From the NCBI RefSeq assembly GCF_019145375.1, contig NZ_JAHSTX010000002.1, forward strand, positions 190,001 to 254,000: a stretch of 64,000 nucleotides of DNA, given 5' to 3'. Of this stretch, positions 19,242 to 30,480 are shown one piece after another. Both the position numbers and the translations under genes were made by a program. Under the pieces are notes generated by a model. The model did no database searches, had not been told where the DNA came from, and worked only from the letters and a program-made list of their open reading frames with translations. How positions within the stretch are numbered: position 1 is the first letter of the stretch; every line of letters starts with the position of its first letter. Origin of the DNA: Pseudomonas triticicola. Lineage in GTDB: Bacteria > Pseudomonadota > Gammaproteobacteria > Pseudomonadales > Pseudomonadaceae.

Positions 19242-21347
19242 ATGGCTCGTACTACTCCGATTAGCCGCTACCGTAACATCGGTATCGTCGCTCACGTGGA
19301 TGCTGGTAAAACCACCACCACCGAGCGCGTACTGTTTTACACCGGCAAAAGTCACAAAATGGGCGAGGTGCATGATGGCGCCGCGACCACAGACTGGATG
19401 GTTCAGGAGCAGGAGCGTGGTATTACCATTACTTCTGCTGCCATTACCGCCTTCTGGAAAGGTTCCGAGAAGCAGTACTCTCACGAGCACCGTTTCAACG
19501 TAATCGATACCCCGGGCCACGTTGACTTCACCATTGAAGTTGAGCGTTCCCTGCGCGTACTCGACGGCGCTGTCGTTGTGTTCTGCGGTACTTCGGGTGT
19601 TGAGCCGCAGTCGGAAACCGTATGGCGTCAAGCCAACAAATACGGCGTTCCACGTCTTGTTTACGTAAACAAGATGGACCGTGCCGGCGCCAACTTCCTG
19701 CGCGTGATCGGTCAAATCAAGCAGCGTCTGGGTCACACTCCGGTGCCGATCCAGTTGGCCATCGGTTCCGAAGACAACTTCCAGGGTCAGATCGATCTGA
19801 TCAACATGCAAGCTGTCTACTGGAACGACTCCGACAAAGGTATGGTCCCTGTTCGCAAGGACATTCCTGCCGAGCTGCAAGAGCTGGCTGAAGAGTGGCG
19901 CAACAACATGGTTGAAGCTGCTGCCGAAGCCAACGAAGAGCTGATGAACAAGTACCTGGAAGGCGAAGAGCTGTCGATCGAAGAGATCAAGGCTGCTTTG
20001 CGTCAGCGTACTATCGCCGGCGAAATCGTTCTGGCTGTTTGCGGTTCTTCGTTCAAGAACAAGGGCGTTCCCCTGGTTCTCGACGCCGTTATCGACTACC
20101 TGCCTGCTCCGACCGACATTCCTGCTATCAAGGGTTCCAACCCTGATAACGAGGAAGAAGAGATGGAGCGTCATGCAGACGACAACGAGCCTTTCGCGGC
20201 TCTGGCGTTCAAGATCGCTACCGACCCATTCGTGGGTACCCTGACCTTCGTCCGCGTTTACTCGGGCGTGTTGAACTCCGGCGACGGCGTGATCAACTCG
20301 GTCAAGGGCAAGAAAGAGCGCGTGGGTCGTATGGTGCAAATGCACGCAAACGCCCGTGAAGAGATCAAGGAAGTGCGCGCTGGTGACATCGCGGCCCTGA
20401 TCGGCATGAAGGACGTCACCACTGGTGAAACCCTCTGCAACGCTGACAAGCCGATCATCCTGGTTCGCATGGACTTCCCGGAGCCGGTTATTTCGGTTGC
20501 CGTAGAGCCTAAGACCAAGGATGACCAGGAAAAAATGGGTATCGCTCTGGGCAAACTCGCTCAGGAAGACCCGTCTTTCCGCGTTAAAACTGATGAAGAG
20601 ACTGGTCAGACGATCATCTCGGGCATGGGCGAGCTGCACCTGGACATCCTGGTTGACCGGATGCGCCGTGAGTTCAACGTCGAAGCCAACATCGGCAAGC
20701 CTCAGGTTTCGTATCGTGAGCGCATCACGAAGAACTGTGAAATCGAAGGCAAGTTCGTTCGTCAGTCCGGTGGTCGCGGTCAGTTCGGTCACTGCTGGAT
20801 CCGTTTTGCTCCTGCTGACGAAGGTCAGGAAGGTCTGCAATTCGTGAACGAAGTTGTAGGTGGTGTGGTTCCTAAGGAATACATCCCGGCTATCCAGAAG
20901 GGTATCGAAGAGCAGATGAAGAACGGCGTTGTTGCCGGCTATCCGCTGATCGGCCTGAAGGCTACCGTGTTCGATGGTTCTTACCACGACGTCGACTCCA
21001 ACGAGATGGCGTTTAAGGTGGCTGCCTCCATGGCGACCAAGCAACTGGCCCAGAAGGGTGGTGGTGAGTTGCTCGAGCCGATCATGGCGGTAGAGGTTGT
21101 TACGCCTGAAGACTATATGGGTGATGTGATGGGCGACCTTAACCGTCGTCGCGGCATGATCCAGGGTATGGAAGACACAGTGTCCGGCAAGGTTATCCGT
21201 GCCGAGGTTCCACTGGGTGAGATGTTCGGTTATGCGACCGACGTTCGTTCCATGTCCCAGGGTCGCGCAAGCTACTCTATGGAATTCAAAAAATACGATA
21301 CGGCTCCGTCGCACATCGTCGAATCCGTAACCAAAAAACAAGGCTGA
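19242..21347 (+). CDS. fusA: Elongation factor G
   Basis: 701 aa translocation GTPase. G1 HVDAGKTTT (about 18-26), switch-[10 protein letters not shown] (about 88-95), NKMD (about 142-145). Domains II-V follow, with the domain IV segment around [18 protein letters not shown] [14 protein letters not shown] (about 506-519). Lies between rpsG and the second tuf copy in the str operon. Confidence 0.97.
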   Translation: MARTTPISRYRNIGIVAHVDAGKTTTTERVLFYTGKSHKMGEVHDGAATTDWMVQEQERGITITSAAITAFWKGSEKQYSHEHRFNVIDTPGHVDFTIEVERSLRVLDGAVVVFCGTSGVEPQSETVWRQANKYGVPRLVYVNKMDRAGANFLRVIGQIKQRLGHTPVPIQLAIGSEDNFQGQIDLINMQAVYWNDSDKGMVPVRKDIPAELQELAEEWRNNMVEAAAEANEELMNKYLEGEELSIEEIKAALRQRTIAGEIVLAVCGSSFKNKGVPLVLDAVIDYLPAPTDIPAIKGSNPDNEEEEMERHADDNEPFAALAFKIATDPFVGTLTFVRVYSGVLNSGDGVINSVKGKKERVGRMVQMHANAREEIKEVRAGDIAALIGMKDVTTGETLCNADKPIILVRMDFPEPVISVAVEPKTKDDQEKMGIALGKLAQEDPSFRVKTDEETGQTIISGMGELHLDILVDRMRREFNVEANIGKPQVSYRERITKNCEIEGKFVRQSGGRGQFGHCWIRFAPADEGQEGLQFVNEVVGGVVPKEYIPAIQKGIEEQMKNGVVAGYPLIGLKATVFDGSYHDVDSNEMAFKVAASMATKQLAQKGGGELLEPIMAVEVVTPEDYMGDVMGDLNRRRGMIQGMEDTVSGKVIRAEVPLGEMFGYATDVRSMSQGRASYSMEFKKYDTAPSHIVESVTKKQG

Positions 21348-21378
21348 TTCAGCCCCTTTAGGCTAGGAGTTAATTGTC

Positions 21379-22572
21379 GTGGCTAAAGAAAAATTTGATC
21401 GTTCCCTACCGCACGTCAACGTTGGCACCATTGGTCACGTTGACCACGGTAAAACCACTCTGACTGCTGCTCTGACTCGCGTCTGCTCCGAAGTTTTCGG
21501 TTCGGCCGTCGTTGAATTCGACAAGATCGACAGCGCACCAGAAGAAAAAGCTCGCGGTATCACCATCAACACCGCTCACGTTGAGTACAACTCGACTATT
21601 CGTCACTACGCTCACGTTGACTGCCCAGGTCACGCTGACTATGTGAAGAACATGATCACCGGTGCTGCCCAGATGGACGGCGCGATCCTGGTTTGCTCGG
21701 CCGCTGATGGTCCGATGCCACAAACCCGTGAGCACATCCTGCTGTCCCGTCAGGTAGGCGTTCCGTACATCGTGGTTTTCCTGAACAAGGCTGACCTGGT
21801 AGACGACGCTGAGCTGCTGGAACTGGTTGAGATGGAAGTTCGTGACCTGCTGTCGACCTACGACTTCCCAGGCGACGACACTCCGATCATCATCGGTTCG
21901 GCTCGTATGGCGCTGGAAGGCAAAGACGACAACGAAATGGGCACCACTGCCGTTCGTAAACTGGTTGAAACTCTGGATACCTACATCCCAGAACCAGTTC
22001 GTATGATCGACAAGCCATTCCTGATGCCAATCGAAGACGTGTTCTCGATCTCGGGTCGCGGTACTGTTGTGACTGGTCGTATCGAGCGCGGTATCGTTCG
22101 CGTTCAGGACGCTCTGGAAATCGTTGGTCTGCGTGACACCACCACCACCACCTGCACCGGTGTTGAGATGTTCCGCAAGCTGCTCGACGAAGGTCGTGCT
22201 GGCGAGAACTGCGGCGTTCTGCTGCGTGGTACCAAGCGTGACGACGTTGAGCGTGGCCAGGTTCTGGTCAAGCCAGGTTCGGTCAAGCCGCACACCAAGT
22301 TCACCGCAGAAGTTTACGTTCTGAGCAAGGAAGAAGGCGGTCGTCACACTCCGTTCTTCAAAGGCTACCGTCCACAGTTCTACTTCCGTACTACTGACGT
22401 GACTGGTAACTGCGAGCTGCCAGAAGGCGTTGAAATGGTAATGCCAGGTGACAACATTCAGATGACTGTTACCCTGATCAAAACCATCGCGATGGAAGAC
22501 GGTCTGCGTTTCGCTATCCGTGAAGGCGGTCGTACCGTCGGCGCTGGCGTCGTAGCCAAAATCATCGAGTAA
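21379..22572 (+). CDS. tufA: Elongation factor Tu (second tuf copy)
   Basis: 397 aa, same protein as the copy at 4821 with [17 protein letters not shown] and NKAD. Starts with GTG (21379) after TAGGAG, whereas the other copy starts with ATG. DNA differences are concentrated in the first 50 bases (five changes), with about seven scattered silent changes elsewhere, a pattern expected from gene conversion of the interior. Last gene of the str operon, followed by a strong terminator. Confidence 0.97.
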   Translation: MAKEKFDRSLPHVNVGTIGHVDHGKTTLTAALTRVCSEVFGSAVVEFDKIDSAPEEKARGITINTAHVEYNSTIRHYAHVDCPGHADYVKNMITGAAQMDGAILVCSAADGPMPQTREHILLSRQVGVPYIVVFLNKADLVDDAELLELVEMEVRDLLSTYDFPGDDTPIIIGSARMALEGKDDNEMGTTAVRKLVETLDTYIPEPVRMIDKPFLMPIEDVFSISGRGTVVTGRIERGIVRVQDALEIVGLRDTTTTTCTGVEMFRKLLDEGRAGENCGVLLRGTKRDDVERGQVLVKPGSVKPHTKFTAEVYVLSKEEGGRHTPFFKGYRPQFYFRTTDVTGNCELPEGVEMVMPGDNIQMTVTLIKTIAMEDGLRFAIREGGRTVGAGVVAKIIE

Positions 22573-22602
22573 GACTTTTAAAGTCAGCTTGATGGATTGA
22601 AA

Positions 22603-22631
22603 AAGCCCCCGCTCAGCGGGGGCTTTTTTAT
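22603..22631 (+). terminator. Terminator of the str operon
   Basis: AAGCCCCCGC, TCA, GCGGGGGCTT: perfect 10-bp stem followed by TTTTTATT, 30 bases after tuf. Confidence 0.92.
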
Positions 22632-22635
22632 TGGG

Positions 22636-22664
22636 TTGACACCTATCAGGGGCGTCTATAGAAT
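22636..22664 (+). promoter_or_regulatory. Sigma70 promoter of the S10 operon
   Basis: TTGACA (22636-22641), 17-base spacer, TAGAAT (22659-22664): near-consensus. The predicted start at about 22671 leaves a leader of only about 56 bases before rpsJ. Confidence 0.85.
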
Positions 22665-22726
22665 TGCGCCTCCTTTTAACGGGCGTATTGCGCCCGGTGG
22701 GAATAGCAGCCGGAGTCTGAAATCCA

Positions 22727-23038
22727 ATGCAAAATCAGCAAATCCGTATCAGGTTGAAGGCTTTTGACCATCGCCTGATCGACCAATCAACCCAGGAAAT
22801 CGTGGAAACCGCGAAACGTACTGGTGCTCAAGTGCGTGGTCCAATTCCACTGCCTACCCGTAAAGAGCGGTTCACCGTTCTGGTTTCCCCGCACGTCAAC
22901 AAAGACGCGCGTGACCAGTACGAGATCCGCACTCATAAGCGTGTTCTGGACATCGTCCAGCCAACGGATAAAACCGTTGATGCGCTGATGAAGCTTGATC
23001 TTGCGGCCGGTGTGGAAGTGCAGATCAGCCTCGGCTAA
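22727..23038 (+). CDS. rpsJ: 30S ribosomal protein S10 (NusE)
   Basis: 103 aa. Besides its place in the 30S head, S10 binds NusB for antitermination and the NusG KOW domain for transcription-translation coupling. The loop with [21 protein letters not shown] (about 31-50) is conserved. First gene of an eleven-gene S10 operon running to rpsQ. Confidence 0.97.
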
Positions 23039-23118
23039 GACTCGGTCTTGGTCGTGTAACGCTCTGAAATGGGCGGCCATAGCGGGTGAAAGCCCCGTAC
23101 ACTCATGAGGTTTACAAC

Positions 23119-23754
23119 ATGACTATTGGTGTAGTCGGTCGTAAATGCGGTATGACCCGTATTTTCACCGAAGAAGGTGTCTCCATTCCGGTCACGGTCA
23201 TTGAGATCGAGCCGAATCGCGTCACCCAGTTCAAAACTGAAGAGACCGATGGCTATCGTGCAGTGCAAGTCACTGTCGGCGAGCGTCGCGCTTCGCGTGT
23301 AACAGCAGCTCAGGCTGGCCACTTCGCTAAAGCGAACGTTGCCGCTGGTCGCACCACCATGGAATTCCGCCTTGAAGAAGGCGAGTACCAGGCTGGCGAT
23401 CTGATCAACGCTGAAATCTTCGCCGCTGGTCAACTGGTTGATGTAACCGGTCAGTCCAAGGGTAAAGGCTTCCAGGGTACGATCAAGCGTTGGAATTTCC
23501 GCGGGCAAGATAACACCCACGGTAACTCCGTATCCCACCGCGTCCCAGGCTCTATCGGCCAGTGCCAGACTCCTGGTCGTGTATTCAAGGGCAAAAAAAT
23601 GTCCGGTCATATGGGCGCTGAGCGCGTGACCGTGCAGTCCCTGGAAGTAGTGCGCGTGGACGCTGAACGCAATCTGTTGTTGGTCAAGGGTGCTGTTCCT
23701 GGCGCTACTGGCGGCAACCTGGTTGTACGTCCAGCAGCCAAGGCTCGCGGTTAA
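23119..23754 (+). CDS. rplC: 50S ribosomal protein L3
   Basis: 211 aa; its long loop ([20 protein letters not shown], about 126-145) reaches toward the peptidyl-transferase centre, and the following GQCQTPG holds the glutamine methylated by PrmB in relatives. ATG 23119 gives [16 protein letters not shown]. An in-frame GTG at 23086 would add eleven unconserved residues. Confidence 0.96.
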   Translation: MTIGVVGRKCGMTRIFTEEGVSIPVTVIEIEPNRVTQFKTEETDGYRAVQVTVGERRASRVTAAQAGHFAKANVAAGRTTMEFRLEEGEYQAGDLINAEIFAAGQLVDVTGQSKGKGFQGTIKRWNFRGQDNTHGNSVSHRVPGSIGQCQTPGRVFKGKKMSGHMGAERVTVQSLEVVRVDAERNLLLVKGAVPGATGGNLVVRPAAKARG

Positions 23755-23766
23755 GGGGAAGCTGAC

Positions 23767-24369
23767 ATGCAATTAAATGTAAATGACGCTCAAGCGATCG
23801 AAGTTTCCGAACTGACATTTGGCGGCGAATTCAACGAGACGCTGGTTCACCAAGCAGTCGTGGCCTACATGGCCGGCGGCCGTCAAGGTAGCAAGCAGCA
23901 GAAGACCCGTTCCGACGTCCGTGGTGGCGGCAAGCGCCCATGGCGTCAGAAAGGTACTGGCCGTGCTCGTGCCGGTACTATCCGTAGCCCAATCTGGCGT
24001 GGCGGCGGTACCACTTTCGCAGCTCGTCCACAGGATCACTCCCAGAAGCTGAACAAGAAGATGTATCGCGCAGCAATGCGTTCCATCCTTGCTGAGCTGG
24101 TGCGTACTGATCGTCTGGTCGTGGTTCAGGATTTCGCTGTTGAAACTCCGAAAACCAAAGATCTGCTGGGCAAACTGAACAACATGAGCCTGACCGACGT
24201 TCTGATCGTGTCGGACGCTGTTGATCAGAACCTGTACCTGGCTGCTCGCAACCTGCCGCACGTAGATGTACGTGATGTGCAAGGTTCCGATCCAGTTAGT
24301 CTGATCGCATACGACAAGGTGTTGATCACCGTGTCGGCCGTGAAGAAATTCGAGGAGCTGCTGGGATGA
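23767..24369 (+). CDS. rplD: 50S ribosomal protein L4
   Basis: 200 aa with the exit-tunnel loop [27 protein letters not shown] (about 43-69). In E. coli L4 represses its own operon; the short leader here argues against the same mechanism. Overlaps rplW by four bases (ATGA). Confidence 0.96.
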
Positions 24370-24665
24370 ACCAGGAACGCGTATTTAAAGTTCTGCTTGG
24401 CCCGCACGTTTCCGAGAAGGCTACGGTTCTGGCAGACAAGAAAGGCCAGTTCGTTTTCAAGGTTGCTACTGATGCAACCAAGCTGGAAATCAAGAAGGCC
24501 GTCGAAAGCCTGTTCAGCGTGAAAGTAGAGCGCGTCACTACCCTGAACGTTCTGGGTAAGAGCAAGCGCACTGCTCGCGGTCTGGGCAAGCGTAATGACT
24601 GGAAGAAGGCAGTTATCTCCCTTCAGCCAGGCCAAGATCTCGATTTCAGCAGCAGTGCTGAGTAA
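24366..24665 (+). CDS. rplW: 50S ribosomal protein L23
   Basis: 99 aa; lies at the tunnel exit and docks trigger factor, SRP and the translocon. Conserved segments [12 protein letters not shown] (about 8-19) and [19 protein letters not shown] (about 42-60). Its start overlaps the rplD stop. Confidence 0.96.
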
Positions 24666-24679
24666 GGAAGGGGTGCATC

Positions 24680-25504
24680 ATGGCAATCGTTAAATGCAAA
24701 CCGACTTCCCCTGGCCGCCGTTTTGTGGTCAAGGTGGTCAACCAGGAGCTGCATAAAGGCGCTCCTCACGCACCGCTGCTCGAGAAAAAATCGAAGTCTG
24801 GTGGTCGTAACAACAATGGCCGTATTACCACTCGTCACATCGGTGGTGGTCATAAGCAGCATTACCGTATGGTCGATTTCCGTCGCAACGACAAAGATGG
24901 CATCGTCGCCACTGTCGAGCGTATCGAATACGATCCAAACCGTACTGCTCACATCGCACTGCTCTGCTACGCAGACGGCGAGCGCCGCTACATCATCGCC
25001 CCTAAAGGCGTGAGTGCTGGCGACCAGCTGATCGCAGGCGCTCTGGCTCCAATCAAGCCAGGCAACGCTCTGCAACTGCGCAACATTCCAGTCGGTTCTA
25101 CCGTACACGGCATCGAATTGAAGCCAGGTAAAGGTGCACAGATCGCTCGTTCCGCTGGTGCTTCGGCTCAGCTGATCGCTCGTGAAGGTGTCTACGTGAC
25201 CCTGCGTCTGCGTTCCGGTGAAATGCGTAAAGTCCTGGCTGAATGCCGTGCGACCCTGGGTGAAGTCTCGAACTCCGAGCACAGCCTGCGTTCGCTGGGT
25301 AAAGCTGGTGCCAAACGCTGGCGTGGCGTTCGCCCAACCGTTCGTGGTGTTGCCATGAACCCGGTTGACCACCCACATGGTGGTGGTGAAGGTCGTACCT
25401 CTGGTGGTCGTCATCCGGTATCGCCATGGGGCTTCCCGACTAAGGGCGCGAAGACTCGTGGTAATAAGCGTACCGACAAAATGATCGTCCGTCGTCGCAA
25501 GTAA
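24680..25504 (+). CDS. rplB: 50S ribosomal protein L2
   Basis: 274 aa, near the peptidyl-transferase centre and an intersubunit bridge. The C-terminal loop [18 protein letters not shown] (about 226-243) includes the conserved histidine important for activity. Basic throughout, ending KMIVRRRK. Confidence 0.97.
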   Translation: MAIVKCKPTSPGRRFVVKVVNQELHKGAPHAPLLEKKSKSGGRNNNGRITTRHIGGGHKQHYRMVDFRRNDKDGIVATVERIEYDPNRTAHIALLCYADGERRYIIAPKGVSAGDQLIAGALAPIKPGNALQLRNIPVGSTVHGIELKPGKGAQIARSAGASAQLIAREGVYVTLRLRSGEMRKVLAECRATLGEVSNSEHSLRSLGKAGAKRWRGVRPTVRGVAMNPVDHPHGGGEGRTSGGRHPVSPWGFPTKGAKTRGNKRTDKMIVRRRK

Positions 25505-25520
25505 ATAGAGGGATACGACA

Positions 25521-25796
25521 GTGCCACGTTCTCTGAAAAAAGGTCCTTTTATTGATCTTCACCTACTGAAGAAGATCGAAGTGGCGGCGGAAAAGAACGA
25601 TCGCAAACCAATTAAAACCTGGTCGCGTCGTTCGATGATCCTGCCACAAATGGTCGGTCTGACCATCGCAGTACACAACGGTCGTCAGCACGTCCCAGTT
25701 CTCGTTAACGAAGACATGGTCGGCCACAAACTGGGCGAGTTCGCCGGTACCCGCAACTATCGCGGGCACGTGGCTGACAAGAAAGCCAAGCGTTAA
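25521..25796 (+). CDS. rpsS: 30S ribosomal protein S19
   Basis: 91 aa; GTG start at 25521. N-terminus [18 protein letters not shown] and the A-site-tRNA-contacting C-terminus [20 protein letters not shown] are typical. Head of the 30S subunit. Confidence 0.96.
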
Positions 25797-25807
25797 GGGG
25801 TAAGGAA

Positions 25808-26140
25808 ATGGAAGTAGCCGCTAAGTTGTCGGGCGCTCGAATCTCCGCCCAGAAAGCCCGCTTGGTCGCCGACCAGATCCGCGGGAAGAAGGTGGGCGAA
25901 GCGCTCAACCTGTTGGCTTTCAGCAGTAAGAAAGCCGCCGAGATCATGAAGAAAGTGCTGGAGTCGGCCGTAGCCAACGCCGAGCATAACGAAGGCGCAG
26001 ACGTTGATGACCTGAAGGTCAGCACCGTTTTCGTCAACGAAGGGCGTTCGCTGAAGCGCATCATGCCACGTGCCAAAGGCCGTGCTGATCGCATCGTCAA
26101 GCGGTCTTGCCATATCACTGTCAAGGTTGCTGACAAGTAA
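25808..26140 (+). CDS. rplV: 50S ribosomal protein L22
   Basis: 110 aa; its beta-hairpin (about 80-100, [20 protein letters not shown]) lines the narrow part of the exit tunnel, the site of macrolide-resistance changes; it looks normal here. Thirteen bases before rpsC. Confidence 0.96.
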
Positions 26141-26153
26141 CGGAGTCGAAGAG

Positions 26154-26840
26154 ATGGGTCAGAAAGTACATCCCATTGGCATTCGCCTGGGAATCGTCAA
26201 GGAGCACACCTCCGTCTGGTACGCAGACGGTCGGACTTATGCGGACTACTTGTTCGCAGATCTGAAAGTGCGTGAGTATCTCCAAGACAAACTAAAAAGC
26301 GCGTCCGTAAGCCGTATCGATATCCATCGTCCGGCCCAAACTGCACGCATCACCATCCACACCGCTCGTCCAGGTATCGTTATCGGGAAGAAAGGTGAAG
26401 ATGTTGAGAAACTGCGTCAGGACCTGACCAAGCAAATGGGTGTGCCTGTGCACATCAATATCGAAGAGATCCGCAAGCCGGAGCTCGACGGTATGCTGGT
26501 TGCGCAGAGCGTAGCTCAGCAGCTGGAGCGTCGTGTAATGTTCCGTCGCGCTATGAAGCGCGCTGTACAGAACGCCATGCGCATTGGTGCCAAAGGCATC
26601 AAAATCCAAGTGAGCGGTCGTCTCGGCGGTGCTGAAATCGCACGTACTGAATGGTATCGCGAAGGTCGTGTGCCACTGCACACCCTGCGTGCCGACATCG
26701 ACTATGCCAACTACGAAGCTCACACCACTTACGGTGTGATCGGTGTAAAGGTTTGGATCTTCAAAGGCGAAGTTATTGGTGGTCGCCAAGAAGAACTGAA
26801 ACCACAAGCACCAGCGCCTCGTAAAAAAGCTGCTAAGTAA
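26154..26840 (+). CDS. rpsC: 30S ribosomal protein S3
   Basis: 228 aa; forms the mRNA entry site. N-terminal KH domain with the GxxG-like loop [12 protein letters not shown] (about 61-72) and the C-terminal domain ending in a Lys-rich tail [11 protein letters not shown] 26154 gives [15 protein letters not shown]; the frame is open upstream into rplV, but those codons are not conserved. Confidence 0.97.
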
Positions 26841-26852
26841 GGGGTACGCCAA

Positions 26853-27266
26853 ATGTTGCAACCAAAGCGTACGAAGTTCCGCAAGCAGATGACCGGCCAC
26901 AACCGTGGTCTGGCACTGCGCGGTAGCAAAGTCAGCTTCGGCGAGTTCGCGCTGAAGTCTGTTGCTCGTGGTCGTCTCACCGCTCGTCAGATCGAGTCAG
27001 CGCGTCGTGCTCTGACCCGTCACGTAAAACGTGGCGGCAAGATCTGGATCCGTGTATTCCCGGACAAGCCGATCTCCAAGAAACCTCTCGAGGTTCGTAT
27101 GGGTAAAGGTAAGGGTAACGTGGAGTACTGGGTTGCCCAGATTCAGCCAGGCAAAGTCCTGTATGAAATCGAGGGTGTTTCTGAAGAGCTGGCGCGTGAG
27201 GCTTTCGCCCTGGCTGCTGCAAAGCTGCCGCTCGCCACCTCCTTTGTTAAACGGACGGTGATGTGA
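26853..27266 (+). CDS. rplP: 50S ribosomal protein L16
   Basis: 137 aa; positions A-site tRNA. Conserved [16 protein letters not shown] (about 6-21) and [19 protein letters not shown] (about 73-91), which includes the arginine hydroxylated by the YcfD family. Its stop TGA shares one base with the rpmC start. Confidence 0.96.
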
Positions 27267-27457
27267 TGAAAGCGAATGAACTTCGTGAAAAATCCGCACA
27301 GCAGCTGAACGAGCAACTGCTCGGCTTGCTGCGCGACCAGTTCAATCTGCGCATGCAGAAAGCAACTGGCCAGTTGGGGCAGTCTCATCTGCTCTCGCAA
27401 GTTAAGCGTGACATCGCTCGCGTGAAGACTGTGCTCAACCAGCAGGCAGGTAAGTGA
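27266..27457 (+). CDS. rpmC: 50S ribosomal protein L29
   Basis: 63 aa helical hairpin at the tunnel exit beside L23. [18 protein letters not shown] and [13 protein letters not shown] are typical. ATG 27266 is preferred over the adjacent GTG 27263. Confidence 0.95.
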
Positions 27458-27459
27458 TC

Positions 27460-27726
27460 ATGGCTGAAGCCGAAAAAACTGTCCGTACGCTGACTGGCCG
27501 TGTTGTCAGCGACAAGATGGACAAAACCATCACCGTTCTGATCGAGCGTCGCGTAAAGCACCCGATCTACGGTAAATACGTTAAGCGTTCGACTAAGCTG
27601 CACGCGCACGACGAAACCAATCAGTGCCACATCGGCGACAAAGTCACTATTCGTGAAACTCGTCCGATGGCCAAGACCAAGTCTTGGGCGCTGGTTGATG
27701 TTCTCGAACGCGCTGTGGAAGTCTAA
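27460..27726 (+). CDS. rpsQ: 30S ribosomal protein S17
   Basis: 88 aa OB-fold primary 16S-binding protein: [24 protein letters not shown], then [19 protein letters not shown] 27460 is the conserved start; a GTG two codons upstream overlaps the rpmC stop. Last gene of the S10 operon by E. coli comparison, though only 23 bases separate it from rplN and no terminator is seen. Confidence 0.95.
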   Translation: MAEAEKTVRTLTGRVVSDKMDKTITVLIERRVKHPIYGKYVKRSTKLHAHDETNQCHIGDKVTIRETRPMAKTKSWALVDVLERAVEV

Positions 27727-27749
27727 GGGCTAGGGGTCGGAGAAATTAT

Positions 27750-28118
27750 ATGATTCAGACTCAATCCATGCTCGATGTGGCCGATAACAGCGGCGCTCGC
27801 CGTGTTATGTGCATCAAGGTGCTGGGTGGCTCCCATCGTCGTTACGCTGGTATCGGTGACATCATCAAAGTTACCGTGAAGGAAGCAATTCCTCGCGGTA
27901 AGGTGAAAAAAGGCCAGGTGATGACTGCTGTTGTAGTCCGCACTCGTCACGGCGTACGTCGTGCTGATGGCTCCATTATCCGCTTTGATGGCAACGCTGC
28001 TGTTCTTCTGAACAACAAGCAAGAGCCGATCGGCACCCGTATCTTTGGGCCAGTGACCCGTGAACTTCGTACTGAGAAGTTCATGAAGATCGTCTCGCTC
28101 GCCCCAGAAGTGCTGTAA
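27750..28118 (+). CDS. rplN: 50S ribosomal protein L14
   Basis: 122 aa; contacts helix 44 of 16S (bridge B8) and binds the silencing factor RsfS in relatives. [27 protein letters not shown] start and the end [22 protein letters not shown] are standard. First spc-operon gene. Confidence 0.97.
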   Translation: MIQTQSMLDVADNSGARRVMCIKVLGGSHRRYAGIGDIIKVTVKEAIPRGKVKKGQVMTAVVVRTRHGVRRADGSIIRFDGNAAVLLNNKQEPIGTRIFGPVTRELRTEKFMKIVSLAPEVL

Positions 28119-28129
28119 GGAGATCCGAC

Positions 28130-28444
28130 ATGCAAAAGATTCGTCGTGACGACGAGATCATCGTGATCGCCGGCAAAGACAAAGGTAAGCGCGGTAAGGT
28201 GCTGAAGGTTCTTGCTGACAACCGTCTGGTTGTTGGTGGTCTGAACCTGGTCAAGCGTCATACCAAGCCTAACCCGATGTCGGGCGTACAGGGCGGTATC
28301 GTCGAGAAAGAAGCGCCACTGCACGCTTCCAACGTCGCCATCTTCAACGGCGAAACCAACAAGGCTGACCGCGTTGGTTTCAAAGTAGAAGACGGTAAGA
28401 AAATTCGTGTCTTCAAGTCGACCCAAAAAGCGGTTGATGCTTGA
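28130..28444 (+). CDS. rplX: 50S ribosomal protein L24
   Basis: 104 aa assembly initiator at the 5' end of 23S. KOW motif [21 protein letters not shown] at residues 6-26. Tight spacing (11 bases) after rplN. Confidence 0.96.
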   Translation: MQKIRRDDEIIVIAGKDKGKRGKVLKVLADNRLVVGGLNLVKRHTKPNPMSGVQGGIVEKEAPLHASNVAIFNGETNKADRVGFKVEDGKKIRVFKSTQKAVDA

Positions 28445-28464
28445 ACACTGCTAGGTAGAAGACC

Positions 28465-29004
28465 ATGGCACGACTAAAAGAGATTTACCGGAAGGAAATC
28501 GCTCCGAAACTTAAGGAAGAACTTAAGCTTTCGAACGTGATGGAAGTTCCGCGCGTTACCAAAATCACCCTGAACATGGGTCTGGGCGAAGCGATCGGCG
28601 ACAAAAAAGTCATCGAGCACGCTGTTGCTGACCTGGAAAAGATCACCGGCCAGAAAGTCGTTGTGACCTACGCTCGTAAATCCATCGCTGGCTTCAAAGT
28701 CCGTGAAGGATGGCCGATCGGCGTCAAAGTGACCCTGCGCCGTGAGCGTATGTACGAGTTCCTGGATCGTCTGCTGTCGATCTCCCTGCCTCGGGTTCGC
28801 GACTTCCGCGGCCTGAATGCCAAGTCCTTCGATGGTCGTGGTAACTACAGCATGGGCGTGAAAGAGCAGATCATTTTCCCGGAAATCGACTACGACAAGA
28901 TCGATGCTCTCCGCGGTCTGGACATTACCCTGACCACCACTGCCAAGAACGATGATGAAGGCCGCGCTCTGCTGCGTGCTTTCAAATTCCCGTTCCGCAA
29001 CTGA
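28465..29004 (+). CDS. rplE: 50S ribosomal protein L5
   Basis: 179 aa; binds 5S rRNA and P-site tRNA. Motifs [13 protein letters not shown] (about 31-43) and [17 protein letters not shown] (about 132-148). In E. coli the S8 repressor site is at the start of rplE; that was not resolved here. Confidence 0.97.
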   Translation: MARLKEIYRKEIAPKLKEELKLSNVMEVPRVTKITLNMGLGEAIGDKKVIEHAVADLEKITGQKVVVTYARKSIAGFKVREGWPIGVKVTLRRERMYEFLDRLLSISLPRVRDFRGLNAKSFDGRGNYSMGVKEQIIFPEIDYDKIDALRGLDITLTTTAKNDDEGRALLRAFKFPFRN

Positions 29005-29017
29005 TTGGAGTAGGAAA

Positions 29018-29323
29018 ATGGCCAAGAAGAGCATGAAGAACCGTGAGCTGAAGCGTCAGCTCACCGTTGCCAAGTACGCCACCAAGCGTGCAGCGCTGAA
29101 AGCTATCATCGTCGATCTGAACGCAAGTCCAGAAGCGCGTTGGGAAGCTACCGTAGCTCTGCAGAAGCAACCACGTGACGCAAGCGCTTCGCGCATGCGT
29201 AACCGTTGCCGCCTGACTGGTCGTCCGCACGGCGTGTACCGCAAGTTCGGCCTCGGCCGTAACATGCTGCGTCAAGCTGCAATGCGTGGTGACGTGCCAG
29301 GTCTGGTTAAAGCCAGCTGGTAA
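29018..29323 (+). CDS. rpsN: 30S ribosomal protein S14 (zinc-independent form)
   Basis: 101 aa, the long form lacking CxxC zinc pairs; only one cysteine sits in the conserved [19 protein letters not shown] (about 61-79). [14 protein letters not shown] at ATG 29018 is the family start; the frame is open upstream inside rplE. A hairpin and promoter follow before rpsH. Confidence 0.96.
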   Translation: MAKKSMKNRELKRQLTVAKYATKRAALKAIIVDLNASPEARWEATVALQKQPRDASASRMRNRCRLTGRPHGVYRKFGLGRNMLRQAAMRGDVPGLVKASW

Positions 29324-29383
29324 TAGTTGTCAAAGTCTCGGTGTTCGGGTTCGCAAGAACCTGACCATCGGTGGCCTTGAATC

Positions 29384-29413
29384 TGAATCAAGCCCCTTTT
29401 GGGGCTTGATTCA
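29384..29413 (+). other. Perfect 13-bp stem-loop between rpsN and rpsH
   Basis: TGAATCAAGCCCC, loop TTTT, GGGGCTTGATTCA. No T-run follows, so it could be a weak terminator, an RNase site or a stability element. Its 3' arm contains the -35 of a downstream promoter. Confidence 0.85.
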
Positions 29414-29434
29414 TTTCTGGGGTGTGTCTAGAAT
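29406..29434 (+). promoter_or_regulatory. Internal spc-operon promoter before rpsH
   Basis: TTGATT (29406-29411), 17-base spacer, TAGAAT (29429-29434), about 95 bases before rpsH. The -35 is inside the right arm of the stem-loop. The remaining bases of the 208-base gap show no gene. Confidence 0.7.
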
Positions 29435-29531
29435 GACCGGCTCGCCTGAGCCCGTGTTTTTCTGCCCGGAAGTTCTCGGCGACAAGTAGTAGCCGCAAGG
29501 CTAATTTTTTTGTATTAGGAGCGTCTAGCCC

Positions 29532-29924
29532 ATGAGTATGCAGGACCCGTTAGCGGACATGCTAACTCGAATCCGTAATGCCCAGATGGCTGAAAAGTCT
29601 GTCGTAAGCATGCCGTCTTCCACGTTGAAGGCAGCTGTAGCAAAAGTCCTGAAGGACGAAGGTTACATCGCGGATTTTCAGATCACCACCGACGCCAAGC
29701 CGTCGCTGTCCATCTCGCTGAAATACTTCGAAGGCCGTCCGGTTATCGAAGAAGTGAAGCGCGTTAGTCGTCCAGGCCTGCGTCAGTACAAGTCCGTTGA
29801 AGATCTGCCGAAAGTTCGTGGCGGTCTTGGCGTGTCTATCGTCTCCACCAACAAAGGTGTGATGACGGATCGTGCTGCGCGCGCTGCCGGTGTCGGCGGC
29901 GAAGTTCTTTGCACTGTGTTCTAA
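29532..29924 (+). CDS. rpsH: 30S ribosomal protein S8
   Basis: 130 aa central-domain assembly protein; in E. coli also the translational repressor of the spc operon. [18 protein letters not shown] and the end [23 protein letters not shown]...GEVLCTVF are typical. Likely first gene of a separately started sub-operon. Confidence 0.97.
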   Translation: MSMQDPLADMLTRIRNAQMAEKSVVSMPSSTLKAAVAKVLKDEGYIADFQITTDAKPSLSISLKYFEGRPVIEEVKRVSRPGLRQYKSVEDLPKVRGGLGVSIVSTNKGVMTDRAARAAGVGGEVLCTVF

Positions 29925-29936
29925 GGGGGGATAAGC

Positions 29937-30470
29937 ATGTCTCGCGTCGCTAAGAACCCCGTTAAGCTGCCAGCCGGTGTCGAAGTCAAATTCGCAGGCC
30001 AACAGCTTTCGGTGAAGGGTGCCAAGGGTACTCTTGAACTGAACATCCATTCGTCCGTTGAGATCGTTGAAGAAGCTGGTGAGCTGCGTTTCGCTGCTCG
30101 CAATGGCGATCAACAAACTCGCGCAATGGCCGGTACCACGCGTGCGTTGGTAAACAACATGGTCCAGGGCGTAAGCCAAGGCTTCGAGCGCAAGCTCCAG
30201 CTGGTCGGTGTTGGTTACAAAGCGCAAGCAAAAGGTCAGGTTCTGAACCTGGCTCTTGGCTTCTCGCACCCAGTGGATTACGAACTGCCGGAAGGCATCA
30301 CCGCTGAGACTCCTAGCCAGACCGATATCCTGATCAAGGGCATCGACAAGCAGCTGGTAGGTCAAGTGGCCGCCGAGATCCGCGACTTCCGTCCACCAGA
30401 GCCATACAAAGGCAAAGGTGTGCGCTACGCGGACGAAGTCGTCCGTCGTAAAGAAGCCAAGAAGAAGTAG
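29937..30470 (+). CDS. rplF: 50S ribosomal protein L6
   Basis: 177 aa with two similar domains near the factor-binding site. The C-terminal signature [24 protein letters not shown] (about 154-177) is conserved. Twelve bases after rpsH. Confidence 0.97.
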   Translation: MSRVAKNPVKLPAGVEVKFAGQQLSVKGAKGTLELNIHSSVEIVEEAGELRFAARNGDQQTRAMAGTTRALVNNMVQGVSQGFERKLQLVGVGYKAQAKGQVLNLALGFSHPVDYELPEGITAETPSQTDILIKGIDKQLVGQVAAEIRDFRPPEPYKGKGVRYADEVVRRKEAKKK

Positions 30471-30480
30471 GGCATAGCAA

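Noticed and set aside
29286..29489. 67-residue frame in the rpsN-rpsH gap
   Set aside because: It runs through a perfect hairpin and promoter, lacks a ribosome site and begins inside rpsN.
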